From Tateyamaria omphalii (GTDB lineage Bacteria; Pseudomonadota; Alphaproteobacteria; Rhodobacterales; Rhodobacteraceae): a stretch of 64,000 bases of DNA. The notes below the pieces were generated by a model that was not told the origin of the DNA, did not search any database, and saw only the letters and a list, made by a program, of their open reading frames with translations. The stretch covers positions 1 to 64,000 of the forward strand of contig NZ_CP019315.1 of the NCBI RefSeq assembly GCF_001969365.1, in the 5' to 3' direction. Below are positions 39,663 to 48,783 of the stretch, in pieces; within the stretch, counting starts at the first letter, position 1, and the number at the start of each line of letters is the position of its first letter. A program made the position numbers and the translations under genes.

Positions 39663-40693
39663 TGGATCCGCGTGACCTTGAGGCCTGCACCGAGGCGATC
39701 CGCCATGGGTCGCTGTCGTTTCATGCGGCGTCGAAGTTGTTGCCCAAGAGCGTGCGCGATCCGGCGTTGGCGCTGTATGCGTTTTGTCGATTGGCCGATG
39801 ATGAGGTCGATCTGAAGGCCGAGAAGGTCGAGGCGGTGTTGCGGCTGCGGGACCGGTTGGATCTGGTCTATGCCGGGACGCCGAAGGATGCCGCCGCCGA
39901 CCGCGCCTTTGCCGCGGTGGTGGAGCAGTTCGATATGCCACGGGCCTTGCCCGATGCGTTGCTGGAAGGGCTGGCCTGGGATGCCGAGGGGCGGACCTAT
40001 GCCACGCTGTCTGGCGTGAAGGAGTACTCGGCGCGGGTCGCGTCGGCCGTCGGTGCCATGATGTGTGTCCTGATGGGCGTGCGCGATGCGGATGCGCTGG
40101 CGCGGGCCTGTGATCTGGGCGTGGCTATGCAGCTGACAAACATTGCCCGCGACGTGGGTGAGGATGCGCTGGAGCGCCGCCTGTATTTGCCGACCGACTG
40201 GCTGGAGGAGGCGGGGATGACGCCCGAGAGCTTCTTTGCCGATCCGCGCCCGACCAAGGCGGTGCGGGCCATGGTCAAGCGGCTCGTGATGGAGGCGAAC
40301 CGGCTCTATTACCGGTCCGAGGCTGGGATCGGGGCGTTACCCGCGTCCTGTCGGCCCGGCATCTATGCGGCGCGGTTTATCTATGCGGGCATTGGCGGGC
40401 GGCTGACGGGGATGGGGTATGACAGCATCTCGGCCCGGGCGCGGACGTCCAAAGCGCAGAAGCTGGGGTGGCTGGCGCAATCGGTTGCGGCGAGCGCGAC
40501 AACGTCTGTCATGCCGCAGTCCGCAGTGCTTTATGCCAAGCCCTTGCCCGAGGTGCAGTTTCTGGTGGATGCGGCGGCCAAAGGCGCGCGCGCCAGCCGG
40601 AGCGACAGCCTGTTTGAAGCGCTGGCCGCCCTTGAGGCGAAACGGCAGTCCGAGCGCGCCACCTTGATCGGGACCCGCGCACGCGCTACCTGA
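39659..40693 (+). CDS. crtB: Phytoene synthase
   Basis: Head-to-head condensation of two geranylgeranyl diphosphates to phytoene. The 344-residue protein has the first Asp-rich motif in FCRLADDEVD (about residues 37-46) and the second in NIARDVGEDALERRLYLP (about residues 161-178). Starts MMDPRDLEACTEAIRHGSLSF; coupled to crtI by ATGA overlap. Usual length. Confidence 0.96.
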   Translation: MMDPRDLEACTEAIRHGSLSFHAASKLLPKSVRDPALALYAFCRLADDEVDLKAEKVEAVLRLRDRLDLVYAGTPKDAAADRAFAAVVEQFDMPRALPDALLEGLAWDAEGRTYATLSGVKEYSARVASAVGAMMCVLMGVRDADALARACDLGVAMQLTNIARDVGEDALERRLYLPTDWLEEAGMTPESFFADPRPTKAVRAMVKRLVMEANRLYYRSEAGIGALPASCRPGIYAARFIYAGIGGRLTGMGYDSISARARTSKAQKLGWLAQSVAASATTSVMPQSAVLYAKPLPEVQFLVDAAAKGARASRSDSLFEALAALEAKRQSERATLIGTRARAT

Positions 40694-40698
40694 CGCTC

Positions 40699-41181
40699 AT
40701 GTTTTGGCTTTTGTTCTGCATTTTCTTTGCCGCCTGCCTTGGCGCGGGCGTGACCGGTGGGCTGTTCCCCCCCGGACCTTGGTACCGGGCGCTGAACAAG
40801 CCAAGCTGGACGCCGCCCGACTGGGTGTTTCCGGTGACATGGATGGTGCTGTACGCTTGTATGGCCATTGCGGGCGCCCGCGCGGCGATGGCAGAGGACA
40901 ACGCAATCGCGATGGCGTTTTGGGCAATGCAGATCGCGTTCAACGGGTTGTGGACGCCGGTGTTCTTTGGTCTGCGCAATATCCGGTTGGGCATGGCCGT
41001 TATCGGTGTTCTGTGGGTCACGGTGCTGAGCGCGATGCTGGCGTTGTGGCAGGTGGATATGATCGCTGGGGTGCTGTTTGTGCCATACCTGATCTGGGTC
41101 ACGATTGCGGCGGCCCTGAATGCCGAGGTCTGGCGGTTGAACCGGGATGAGGCGGCGAAGGGGACTGTGGCGGCGGAGTGA
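40699..41181 (+). CDS. tspO: Tryptophan-rich sensory protein TspO
   Basis: A 160-residue outer-membrane/membrane protein of the TspO/MBR family with five hydrophobic helices and typical tryptophan-rich segments (GPWYRALNKPSWTPPDWVFP near residue 27; WAMQIAFNGLWTPVFFG). In Rhodobacter TspO binds tetrapyrroles and down-regulates photosynthesis genes under oxygen. Six bases after crtB, its conserved place in PGCs. Ends the crtIB unit. Confidence 0.95.
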   Translation: MFWLLFCIFFAACLGAGVTGGLFPPGPWYRALNKPSWTPPDWVFPVTWMVLYACMAIAGARAAMAEDNAIAMAFWAMQIAFNGLWTPVFFGLRNIRLGMAVIGVLWVTVLSAMLALWQVDMIAGVLFVPYLIWVTIAAALNAEVWRLNRDEAAKGTVAAE

Positions 41182-41373
41182 CGTCGTCGGTGGTGTGTGA
41201 AAACCATAGTGGACAGCCGGGTGTCGGTCTGTGGGTCTTAAACACCCGCGACAAACCATTCGACAGCAGCGAAAATCACAGTGATCTTGCCGTGTGTCCA
41301 GGACGAAGCCTCGCGCTGGCCAGGTTTGTCGTCCAATAATTTCGCGGACGGTCGCGCCTCCACCCAAGCCGAT

Positions 41374-41799
41374 TTATACGTCGTCCACCATGGCTTCGTA
41401 GCTGTCATATGATTTTGCGTAGTGTTCGACCCATGCAATGACCCTCTGCACATCCCAGTGTTCGTCGACCATCTGCGCCAACTTATCGTACCAGGGATAA
41501 TCCTCTGGCAGGATTAGCACATGGATTTCGGTGTAAAGAAACGCGTTGCACACGATCCATGCGGTGCGCTTGTTCGCGTCCTTGAAACCGTGGTTGTTCA
41601 GAAAGCCGTGCAAAAGGCACCCGGCCTTGTCTATGACCGTGGGGTAGAAAACCTGCCCATCGTATTCCTGGTAGGGTCGTCCCAAGGCGCTGTGGATCAG
41701 GTCCTTGCTGTTGATGCCTGGAACACCGCCGCCGTTTCGCAGGGCGTGGTCATGCGCCGTTATCACGTCTGCAAACGTGACGCGGAAGTGATCTGCCAC
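41374..41799 (-). CDS. Doc/Fic-type toxin (death-on-curing)
   Basis: A 141-residue Fic-fold protein with the signature HGFKDANKRTAW (H-x-F-x-D-A-N-K-R), typical of Doc, which phosphorylates EF-Tu, or of short Fic AMP-transferases. The GTG start shares one base with the stop of the upstream small gene (TAGTG). Toxin-antitoxin modules of this type stabilise plasmids after segregation. It interrupts the PGC between tspO and crtC, and is on the minus strand with crtCD. Confidence 0.88.
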   Translation of the reverse strand: MADHFRVTFADVITAHDHALRNGGGVPGINSKDLIHSALGRPYQEYDGQVFYPTVIDKAGCLLHGFLNNHGFKDANKRTAWIVCNAFLYTEIHVLILPEDYPWYDKLAQMVDEHWDVQRVIAWVEHYAKSYDSYEAMVDDV

Positions 41800-41993
41800 T
41801 ACCGGTCTGCGAGTTTGATCAAACCAGCCCGATCCCGCCGCGAGATGACATTGACACCCTCCAGGAACCTACCTGTTTTGGCGCTGCGCAAGGTGACGGT
41901 GCTGGCGGAGGCTGGCGCTTTGGTGCTTGGTACGCGCGTTTGCCCGCGAGAACGGTCGGACTTGGCAGTGGTTATTTTGACGCTTTTTGTCAT
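41799..41993 (-). CDS. Putative antitoxin partner of the Doc-type toxin
   Basis: A 64-residue basic protein directly upstream of and overlapping the toxin gene. The first half is low complexity (many K, S, T, A and R); the second half reads VTLRSAKTGRFLEGVNVISRRD. I do not recognise the Phd DNA-binding fold; the call rests on position, size and coupling. The start ATG at 41993 follows an AGAGAGGTGA-type ribosome site. Confidence 0.62.
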   Translation of the reverse strand: MTKSVKITTAKSDRSRGQTRVPSTKAPASASTVTLRSAKTGRFLEGVNVISRRDRAGLIKLADR

Positions 41994-42119
41994 GTCTCAC
42001 CTCTCTACCCTGACATGCCCATGTTGCGCGGTGATTTCAAGAATTCCTTAATAAGTCGGACGCTGGCTGTGGAACGCGAATACGTATTCCAAGCCTTTCA
42101 CGCGGCGTTCCAAGCGCAT

Positions 42120-42145
42120 GGTGCGCAATGAATGCGCACCCTACC
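42120..42145. repeat. Palindromic intergenic repeat, family 2 (copy B, half)
   Basis: GGTGCGCAATGAATGCGCACC then CTACC, just after the crtC stop; matches one arm of 36179-36234 and 50555-50603. Confidence 0.55.
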
Positions 42146-42148
42146 GGG

Positions 42149-43021
42149 TTACGAGAACGTCCATTTGCTGCGTCTTGGCACCCGCACCGCCAGCATCGGC
42201 TTGATCAGGGGCGAGCGGAAGCGGCGGAGGTCGAGGGCCTCGTGCACGCCTGTGGTCCGTTCGCCATTGAGTGTCGTTTCGATGGCCGAGCGGGAATAGA
42301 AGGGCGCGTCGAGCATGTTTTGGACTTGTTTCGCTTTGGCCCCTGCGTCGCCGCGGGTTTCGCGTTTGACCGCCCAGAGGGAGCGGCGGATGGGCGCCTT
42401 GGGCGGCAGGGGGATGCTGGTGGCGTTGCCTGCCGCGTCGAACTGGAAGCCGGCGGCAAGTTCCGAGCCATCCAGCCGGGTGGCGTCGTAGAAGCAGGTG
42501 GCGCCGGCGCCCGTGGGGTAGCGGCCCCAGGTCCAGTAGCTGAAATCTTCCTCCAGTGCGCGGGTGCCGAAATTGGCGTCGAAATATCCTTCGCCAGACC
42601 ATTGCCAGCCGGGGCGGTCGATATCGACGTCTATGCGTGAACGCGGCGCGAAGGGGCGCCAGATGTGGCTGTCATCTGGGGTCAGTGCCAGTTCGACGTT
42701 GGTGAGGGCCGAGGGGATGACCCGGATTTGCCCCTTGATCCGGCTGATGAGGGGCGGGGAGGAGATTTCGTCGATGTCGATGACGAGTGTGTCGTCTTCC
42801 CAGCGCATCATGGAGGGGCCGACCTCGAACCTTGATGCCGTTTGGCGCAGGGCTGATGTGCCCCGGTCCGTCATGGTGAACCTGCCGCCGCGCCCGTAGG
42901 TGGCGACGTTGATGCAGACGTGGTTTTGCGGGTTCTTGCGCCCGGACCAGCGATACCAGGGCGAAAAGACCGAGCCGATGAAGCCGATGACCGATACGGC
43001 GCGGGTGCCGCAATCGCTCAG
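42149..43021 (-). CDS. crtC: Carotenoid 1,2-hydratase (hydroxyneurosporene synthase)
   Basis: Adds water to the C1-C2 double bond of neurosporene and derivatives. The frame encodes IGFIGSVFSPWYRWSGR and INVATYGRGGRFTMTDRG, clear CrtC blocks, and ends VRVPRRSKWTFS. No ATG, GTG or TTG is present near the N-terminus; the only in-frame ATG is at 43366, deep in crtD. The CTG at 43019-43021 overlaps the crtD stop (CTGA), mimicking the ATGA overlaps used elsewhere here, and gives 290 residues (Rhodobacter CrtC has about 281). Yet conserved-looking residues continue upstream (FNIEVGPNGYAWWYVDG), so the real start may lie near 43087 in an unusual codon. The product call is firm; the start is not. Confidence 0.82.
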   Translation of the reverse strand: MSDCGTRAVSVIGFIGSVFSPWYRWSGRKNPQNHVCINVATYGRGGRFTMTDRGTSALRQTASRFEVGPSMMRWEDDTLVIDIDEISSPPLISRIKGQIRVIPSALTNVELALTPDDSHIWRPFAPRSRIDVDIDRPGWQWSGEGYFDANFGTRALEEDFSYWTWGRYPTGAGATCFYDATRLDGSELAAGFQFDAAGNATSIPLPPKAPIRRSLWAVKRETRGDAGAKAKQVQNMLDAPFYSRSAIETTLNGERTTGVHEALDLRRFRSPLIKPMLAVRVPRRSKWTFS

Positions 43022-44580
43022 GCCGTCGACATACCACCATGCGTAGCCGTTTGGCCCGACCTCGATGTTGAAGTTTGGTCGCTCAAGATCGCCTCTGCCG
43101 CGTGCCGGGCGGAGAGGGTGGCCATCGGCACACCCGCCCCCGGGTGCGTCCCGCCCCCCGCCAGGTAGAGGTTCGGGATTTGCGTCCGGGCGGTGGGGCG
43201 CTGGAGCGCGGCTGTCAGCCCGTGGGGCGTTTGGCCGTAGAGCGCGCCCAGACTTGCCGGGAACATCTGCCCGAACGCTTGGGGCGTCGTTATGGTTGTC
43301 GTGTCCGGGGTCGGCGCGAACCTGATCCCGTGCTGCGCCATCTGGCGCGTGATCTGATGAAGCCATGGGGAGAGGTCCTCCGTCGCGGTGTCCGCGGGTG
43401 CGGGCGCGTTTGTGTCGCCCGTTGCGGGCGCGTTTGTGATGATTTCGAAGCGTTCGAGCGGCGGCGGTGGCGTGCCGTGGCCGCGATCGAGGGCGCAGAT
43501 GTAGAAGCTGGGTTGGGCCGGGATGCGGCCCGCCATGAGGTCATTGAATTCGGAGTGGGCGTCTGCCGCGAAGAAGACGTTGTGATGGGCGAGGTCTGGC
43601 CCCTGCGGTGTGGCGGCAAAGCTGAGGACGCGGGCGGAGAAGCTGCGTTTCGCCTTGGCCGTTTGGGGGGCGATGTGGCGCGTGTCTGGGCCGAGAGCGC
43701 CGGTCGCGAGCGCCCGTGGGTCGCCTGCATGGATCAGGACGTCGCAGGGGATGTGCGTGCCGTTTTCCAGGTGGACGGCGCGGACGGTGCCGTCCTGGAC
43801 GTCGATGTGGTCCACGTGGGCGTTGGTGTGCGTCTCGACCCCGTGTGCATCAAGGAGTTTGCCGAGCGCTTGGGTCAGCTTGTGCATTCCGCCCTCGACC
43901 ACCCAGACGCCGTTCGCCTCGGCCTGCCAGATCAGCGACAGGATCGCGGGGGCGTGGGTGGGGCTGCCGCCGACGTAAGTGGCGTAGCGGCCAAAGAGCT
44001 GCCGCAGGCGCGGGTCGCGGAAGCTGCGTTTGAGCAGGGTTTTGAGTGTGGAGAGCGGCGCCATGGCCGGGATCAGGTGCGGTTGGCGCAGGACGTGTTT
44101 CGTGAGTGCCGCCAGCTTTGGTTCGGGGGCCTGCATCATCGGTGCGTCGAAGGCGGCGAAGAGCTGGCGTGTGCGTCTGGTGAATTTTAGGAAGTCGGTC
44201 ACGGCGGTGTCGCCGCCGAAGCTGCGCAGCGCGTCGATGGTGCGTGTTTCGTCTGCGTAGAGACTGAGTGTGCTGCCGTCGGGCCAGAAGTGACGGGCCA
44301 GTTCGTCCTGTTTGATGAGGGTCACGTGGTCTTCGACGCGGGTGCCCAATTGGGCAAAGAGGTCGTCGAAGACGTGCCGCATGGTCAGCACCGTTGGCCC
44401 CGCGTCGATGGGGCCTGCGGGCGAGGGGATCGTGCGGATTTTGCCGCCCACGACCCCGTGCCGTTCCAGCAGTGTCACGGCATAGCCCGTGGCCCGCAGC
44501 CGCGCGGCACAGGCCAGACCGGCGATGCCGGCCCCGATGATCACAGCGCGTTGGGGGGTGGGGCGGGTGACATGGGTCAT
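43018..44580 (-). CDS. crtD: Methoxyneurosporene dehydrogenase (1-hydroxycarotenoid 3,4-desaturase)
   Basis: FAD-dependent introduction of the 3,4 double bond in the spheroidene pathway. The 520-residue protein has AVIIGAGIAGLACAARLRAT near the start and LYLAGGGTHPGAGVPMATLS near the end, as in CrtI/CrtD. It is about 25 residues longer than Rhodobacter CrtD at the C-terminus, where it overlaps crtC sequence. An in-frame upstream extension is rejected because the ATG at 44580 matches the family start and faces the crtE promoter gap. Confidence 0.94.
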   Translation of the reverse strand: MTHVTRPTPQRAVIIGAGIAGLACAARLRATGYAVTLLERHGVVGGKIRTIPSPAGPIDAGPTVLTMRHVFDDLFAQLGTRVEDHVTLIKQDELARHFWPDGSTLSLYADETRTIDALRSFGGDTAVTDFLKFTRRTRQLFAAFDAPMMQAPEPKLAALTKHVLRQPHLIPAMAPLSTLKTLLKRSFRDPRLRQLFGRYATYVGGSPTHAPAILSLIWQAEANGVWVVEGGMHKLTQALGKLLDAHGVETHTNAHVDHIDVQDGTVRAVHLENGTHIPCDVLIHAGDPRALATGALGPDTRHIAPQTAKAKRSFSARVLSFAATPQGPDLAHHNVFFAADAHSEFNDLMAGRIPAQPSFYICALDRGHGTPPPPLERFEIITNAPATGDTNAPAPADTATEDLSPWLHQITRQMAQHGIRFAPTPDTTTITTPQAFGQMFPASLGALYGQTPHGLTAALQRPTARTQIPNLYLAGGGTHPGAGVPMATLSARHAAEAILSDQTSTSRSGQTATHGGMSTA

Positions 44581-44610
44581 GGCGTGAATATTGACTCGTG
44601 ACAGATCATG

Positions 44611-44628
44611 TGTCCAGTATGGTTTACA
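44611..44628. promoter_or_regulatory. PpsR/CrtJ box between crtD and crtE
   Basis: TGT-CCAGTATGGTTT-ACA in the 95-bp divergent gap: 31 bp from crtD, 48 bp from crtE. A weaker half site (TGACAG) lies 15 bp to the left. Confidence 0.72.
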
Positions 44629-44675
44629 CTTTGGTGTAGCGCCAACGTGACAATTATCCGAGAGGAGAGCGGCAT

Positions 44676-45557
44676 ATGGGCCTGAGCACACGGATCGAGA
44701 CGGCGGTAGCAGAGGCTGTGGCCGTAGGTCAGGGGGCCGGGCGTGCCACGCCGCCGAAGCTGGCGGAGGCGCTGCATTATGCGACTGCGCCGGGTGGCGC
44801 GCGGATTCGTCCGACGATTCTGATGTCTGTCGCGATGGCCTGTGGCGATGATCGGCCAGCGGTGTCCAATGCGGCGGCGGCGGCGCTGGAGATGATCCAT
44901 TGCGCAAGCCTCGTCCATGACGATCTGCCGTGCTTTGACGATGCGGATGTGCGGCGGGGGAAACCTTCGGTCCATCGCGCGTATTCTGAACCGCTGGCGG
45001 TGCTGGCGGGCGACAGCCTGATTGTGCTGGCGTTCGAGACCTTGGCCCGGCAGTCGGGGCAGGCGCCCGAGCGTGTGGCGCAGTTGATCATGACCTTGGC
45101 CCAGCGGACCGGGATGCCCGGCGGTATCTGTGCGGGGCAGGGATGGGAGAGCGAGAGCGAGGTCGACCTGTCGGCCTATCATCAGGCCAAGACGGGTGCC
45201 TTGTTCATCGCTGCGACCCAGATGGGGGCGATTGCAGCCGGGCAGGAGTCCGAGCCGTGGTTCGAACTGGGCGCCCGGATTGGCGAGGCGTTCCAGGTGG
45301 CAGACGATTTGCGCGATGCGCTGTACGACGAGGCGACGCTTGGCAAACCTGCGGGGCAGGATGATTTGCACGGGCGGCCCAATGCCGTGACTGAATTTGG
45401 CGTGCAGGGGGCGATCAGCCGGTTGAAGGATATTCTGGGCGGCGCGATTGCGTCGATCCCAAGCTGCCGTGGCGAGGCGCAATTGGCCGAGATGGTGCGC
45501 ATGTATGCGGAACGGTTGACGCCTGTTGTATCCCCAAGCCGCGTGCCGGGCGAATGA
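44676..45557 (+). CDS. crtE: Geranylgeranyl diphosphate synthase
   Basis: Makes the C20 precursor shared by carotenoids and the bacteriochlorophyll tail. The 293-residue prenyltransferase has the first Asp-rich motif DDLPCFDDADVRRGKP (about residues 86-101) and the second DDLRDALYD (about residues 209-217). ATG follows GAGAGGAGAG. Coupled to crtF by a 4-base overlap. Confidence 0.95.
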   Translation: MGLSTRIETAVAEAVAVGQGAGRATPPKLAEALHYATAPGGARIRPTILMSVAMACGDDRPAVSNAAAAALEMIHCASLVHDDLPCFDDADVRRGKPSVHRAYSEPLAVLAGDSLIVLAFETLARQSGQAPERVAQLIMTLAQRTGMPGGICAGQGWESESEVDLSAYHQAKTGALFIAATQMGAIAAGQESEPWFELGARIGEAFQVADDLRDALYDEATLGKPAGQDDLHGRPNAVTEFGVQGAISRLKDILGGAIASIPSCRGEAQLAEMVRMYAERLTPVVSPSRVPGE

Positions 45558-46669
45558 CCATCGAGGCCCAGGACCTGCCCGCGTGGCGTGGCGGTTGGTT
45601 GAACCGACTGGTCGCGCGACCGGGTTTTCAAAGCTGGGCCAGTAAGTTTCCACTCACGCGATCACGGGCGCGGGCCGATGGGGCAGCGCTGTTCGATGTG
45701 GTGCAGGGCTTTGTTCAAAGTCAGGTGCTGATGGCCTTGGTCGAGCTGGACCTGTTCCGGCGGTTGCGCGCGGGGCCGCAGAATGCGGAGACGTTGGGAC
45801 GGGCCTGCGATGTGCCTGCCGACCGGATGCAGGTTCTGTTGCAGGCCGGTGCGGCCCTAGGCTTGCTCAAACGCAAACGCGACAAGTTTGCGTTGGCCCG
45901 CAAAGGCGCCGCCCTGATGGGTGTGCCGGGGCTGGAGGCGATGATTCGGCATCACAAGGCGTTCTATGATGATCTGCGCGATCCGGTGGCGCTGTTGCGC
46001 GGGCCGGACGAGACGAAGCTGAGCCAGTTTTGGCCCTATGTCTTTGGCGGTGCCGTCGATGCGGGCGATGCGGCGATCTATTCCGACCTGATGGCGCAAA
46101 GCCAGCGGCTGGTGGCCGAGGATACGTTGCGGACCGTGTCGCTGAAAGGTGTGCAACACCTTTTGGACATCGGCGGCGGGACGGGCGCGTTTCTGGAAGC
46201 GGCGGGGCAGGCGAATCGGTCGATGCAGATGACCCTGTTCGACCTGCCGCCGGTTGTGCCCGATGCGCAGGCCCGATTCGATGCGGCCGGTATGGCGGAC
46301 CGGGTGACCATTGCGCCGGGGTCCTTTCGCGAAGATGCGTTGCCCGAGGGTGCGGATGCGATTTCGCTGATCCGCGTGCTTTACGATCATGCGGACGACA
46401 CGGTGCGCGACTTGCTGGCCAAAGTGCATGATGCGCTGCCCCCCGGTGGGCGGCTGATCGTGTCCGAACCGATGGGCGGCGGGGCGCGTCCGGATCGCGC
46501 CGGTGATGTGTATTTCGCCTTCTACACCATGGCGATGCAGACGGGCCGTGCCCGGTCTGCGGCAGAGATTTCTGCGCTGTTGGCCGAGGCGGGTTTTGCC
46601 GACATTCGCAGCCGCGCGCCTGCCCGGTCCTATGTCACGCGGGTTGTCACGGCGCAGCGACGCGAGTGA
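45554..46669 (+). CDS. crtF: Demethylspheroidene O-methyltransferase
   Basis: SAM-dependent methylation of the C1 hydroxyl made by CrtC. The 371-residue protein has an N-terminal dimerisation helix region (VQGFVQSQVLMALVELDLF) and the SAM motif HLLDIGGGTGAFLEAAG near residue 203, with GRLIVSEPMGGG later. Usual length. The following 145-bp gap separates it from bchC and holds two PpsR-type boxes. Confidence 0.95.
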   Translation: MTIEAQDLPAWRGGWLNRLVARPGFQSWASKFPLTRSRARADGAALFDVVQGFVQSQVLMALVELDLFRRLRAGPQNAETLGRACDVPADRMQVLLQAGAALGLLKRKRDKFALARKGAALMGVPGLEAMIRHHKAFYDDLRDPVALLRGPDETKLSQFWPYVFGGAVDAGDAAIYSDLMAQSQRLVAEDTLRTVSLKGVQHLLDIGGGTGAFLEAAGQANRSMQMTLFDLPPVVPDAQARFDAAGMADRVTIAPGSFREDALPEGADAISLIRVLYDHADDTVRDLLAKVHDALPPGGRLIVSEPMGGGARPDRAGDVYFAFYTMAMQTGRARSAAEISALLAEAGFADIRSRAPARSYVTRVVTAQRRE

Positions 46670-46694
46670 CGCCCGTCATTGATTTTTGTCAATG

Positions 46695-46712
46695 TGTCTA
46701 ATCTGATTGACA
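46695..46712. promoter_or_regulatory. PpsR/CrtJ box upstream of bchC (site 1)
   Basis: TGT-CTAATCTGATTG-ACA. Together with site 2, 8 bp away, it forms the tandem arrangement known for Rhodobacter bchC. Confidence 0.78.
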
Positions 46713-46720
46713 CATATGGT

Positions 46721-46738
46721 TGTCTAACTAGAATGACA
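46721..46738. promoter_or_regulatory. PpsR/CrtJ box upstream of bchC (site 2)
   Basis: TGT-CTAACTAGAATG-ACA, 76 bp before the bchC GTG start. Confidence 0.78.
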
Positions 46739-46814
46739 TCTAGCGACGATCTGCCGTCCCGAGTCTGTTTCACCAGAAGCGGGACCCGGCAGTGCCAACC
46801 AAAGGGAGACAATC

Positions 46815-47750
46815 GTGGACACCTCTGCCGTCCTTCTCAAAGGTCCCAAGGATCTGGATGTGGACACGCTGGCGCTGACCGCGCCGGGGGCGGGTGATCT
46901 GGTTGTCGAGGTGACGCATTCTGGGATTTCCACCGGAACGGAAAAGCTGTTCTGGTCGGGTGAGATGCCCCCGTTTCCCGGTATGGGCTATCCGCTGGTG
47001 CCCGGATACGAGGCCGCCGGTGAGGTGGTCGAGGCCGGACCGCTGACCGGCTTCAAGCCGGGCGACCGGGTGTTTGTGCCCGGGTCCAACTGTTTCGAAG
47101 ATGCCTTTGGCCTGTTTGGCGGTGCGGCGAAAACACTGATCACCGACAGTGCGCGGGTGACCCGCATTGACCCGCAGCTGGGCGCCGAGGGCGCGCTGCT
47201 GGCGCTGGCCGCAACCGCCCGTCACGCGATGGCCGGGATGAACAAGGCCGTGCCGGACCTGATTGTCGGCCACGGTGTTTTGGGTCGGCTGTTGGCGCGG
47301 CTGACGATAGCATCCGGTGCGCCCGCGCCGATGGTGTGGGAGATCGACCCCGCCCGCCGTGACGGTGCCCAGGGTTACGAGGTCATGCACCCTGATGATG
47401 ACGCGCGCCGCGATTACCGGTCGATCTATGATGCGTCGGGCAAGTGCGATCTGCTGAACGATCTGGTGGGGCGCATCGCCAAGGGTGGCGAGATCGTGCT
47501 GGCGGGGTTCTATACCGCGCCGCTGAGTTTCGCCTTTCCGCCTGCCTTTATGAAAGAGGCGCGGTTCCGCGTGGCCGCTGAATGGACCCGCGAGGATCTG
47601 GCGGCAACCCGCGCGCTGGTCGAGTGCGGGGCGCTGCGGCTGGATGGATTGATCACACATACACGGCCCGCCGCCGATGCGCGTGCCGCTTACGAACAGG
47701 CGTTCAGCGATGGCGCCTGCCTGAAGATGATTTTGGATTGGGAGCACTGA
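46815..47750 (+). CDS. bchC: 3-hydroxyethyl bacteriochlorophyllide a dehydrogenase
   Basis: Oxidises the C3 hydroxyethyl group to acetyl. The 311-residue protein of the medium-chain dehydrogenase type has an N-terminal GroES-like part ([20 protein letters not shown], about residues 56-75) and a nucleotide-binding part with [16 protein letters not shown]. It starts with GTG after AAAGGGAGAC. First gene of bchCXYZ-pufQBALMC. Confidence 0.95.
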   Translation: MDTSAVLLKGPKDLDVDTLALTAPGAGDLVVEVTHSGISTGTEKLFWSGEMPPFPGMGYPLVPGYEAAGEVVEAGPLTGFKPGDRVFVPGSNCFEDAFGLFGGAAKTLITDSARVTRIDPQLGAEGALLALAATARHAMAGMNKAVPDLIVGHGVLGRLLARLTIASGAPAPMVWEIDPARRDGAQGYEVMHPDDDARRDYRSIYDASGKCDLLNDLVGRIAKGGEIVLAGFYTAPLSFAFPPAFMKEARFRVAAEWTREDLAATRALVECGALRLDGLITHTRPAADARAAYEQAFSDGACLKMILDWEH

Positions 47751-47754
47751 GCCT

Positions 47755-48783
47755 ATGAAAGACGAGCTTGATAAGCGCTCGGATGCGAGCGACGTCCCCA
47801 ATCTGAAGGATTTCGATCAGCGCCTGAAGGATGAGGCCAACGAAGATTTGGCGGACGTGCTGCCGACCGAGGCGACAAAGAAAACGCAGATCATCGCGAT
47901 CTATGGCAAGGGTGGGATCGGCAAATCCTTCACCCTCGCCAACCTGAGCCACATGATGGCCGAACAGGGCAAGCGCGTGTTGCTGATTGGCTGCGATCCG
48001 AAGTCGGACACCACCAGCCTGCTCTTTGGGGGCAAGGCGTGCCCGACGATCATCGAGACATCCACGAAGAAGAAGCTGGCCGGTGAAGAGGTCGCCATTG
48101 GCGACGTGTGCTTCAAGCGCGGCGGTGTGTTTGCAATGGAGCTGGGCGGGCCCGAAGTGGGCCGCGGCTGCGGTGGCCGGGGGATTATCCATGGCTTTGA
48201 ACTCCTCGAAAAACTTGGCTTCCACGATTGGGATTTCGACTATGTCCTCCTGGATTTTCTCGGAGATGTGGTCTGTGGCGGTTTCGGCCTTCCGATCGCG
48301 CGGGACATGGCTCAGAAAGTGATTTTGGTTGCGTCCAACGATTTGCAGTCGCTCTATGTCGCCAACAACGTCTGTTCGGCGGTGGAGTACTTCCGCAAGC
48401 TGGGCGGCAATGTGGGTGTCGCGGGCCTGGTCATCAACAAGGATGACGGGTCAGGCGAGGCGGACGCCTTTGCCAAGGCGGTGGACATCCCCGTGCTGGC
48501 GAGCATTCCGCAGGATGACGACCTGCGCAAGAAATCCGCGAATTACCAGATTGTCGGCACCGATGCCTCGCAATGGGGCGCGTTGTTTGCCGAGTTGGGC
48601 GAGAACGTCGCCGTGGCCCCGCCCGTGCGGCCCGCACCGCTGTCTCAGGATGGGTTGCTGGAACTGTTCGACGGGTCCGAGACCGGGGCCGGTGTCACGC
48701 TGGAACCTGCAACCGACATGGACATGCGTGGCAAGAATGCCGAGCCGAAACCGTCGCTGGAGGTGGTTTATGACGAAGCATGA
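47755..48783 (+). CDS. bchX: Chlorophyllide a reductase iron protein, subunit X
   Basis: NifH-like electron donor for reduction of ring B by BchY-BchZ. The 342-residue protein has [16 protein letters not shown] (P-loop from about residue 45; GKSF in place of GKST, as usual for BchX), cluster cysteines in GRGCGGRGI and [11 protein letters not shown], and acidic N- and C-terminal extensions absent from BchL. Starts 4 bases after bchC; overlaps the next small gene by 14 bases. Confidence 0.96.
   Translation: MKDELDKRSDASDVPNLKDFDQRLKDEANEDLADVLPTEATKKTQIIAIYGKGGIGKSFTLANLSHMMAEQGKRVLLIGCDPKSDTTSLLFGGKACPTIIETSTKKKLAGEEVAIGDVCFKRGGVFAMELGGPEVGRGCGGRGIIHGFELLEKLGFHDWDFDYVLLDFLGDVVCGGFGLPIARDMAQKVILVASNDLQSLYVANNVCSAVEYFRKLGGNVGVAGLVINKDDGSGEADAFAKAVDIPVLASIPQDDDLRKKSANYQIVGTDASQWGALFAELGENVAVAPPVRPAPLSQDGLLELFDGSETGAGVTLEPATDMDMRGKNAEPKPSLEVVYDEA

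Noticed and set aside
43022..43366. crtC starting at the ATG at 43366 (405 residues)
   Set aside because: Would overlap crtD by about 350 bp and add about 95 residues without similarity to the family; the added translation is typical of a shadow frame.
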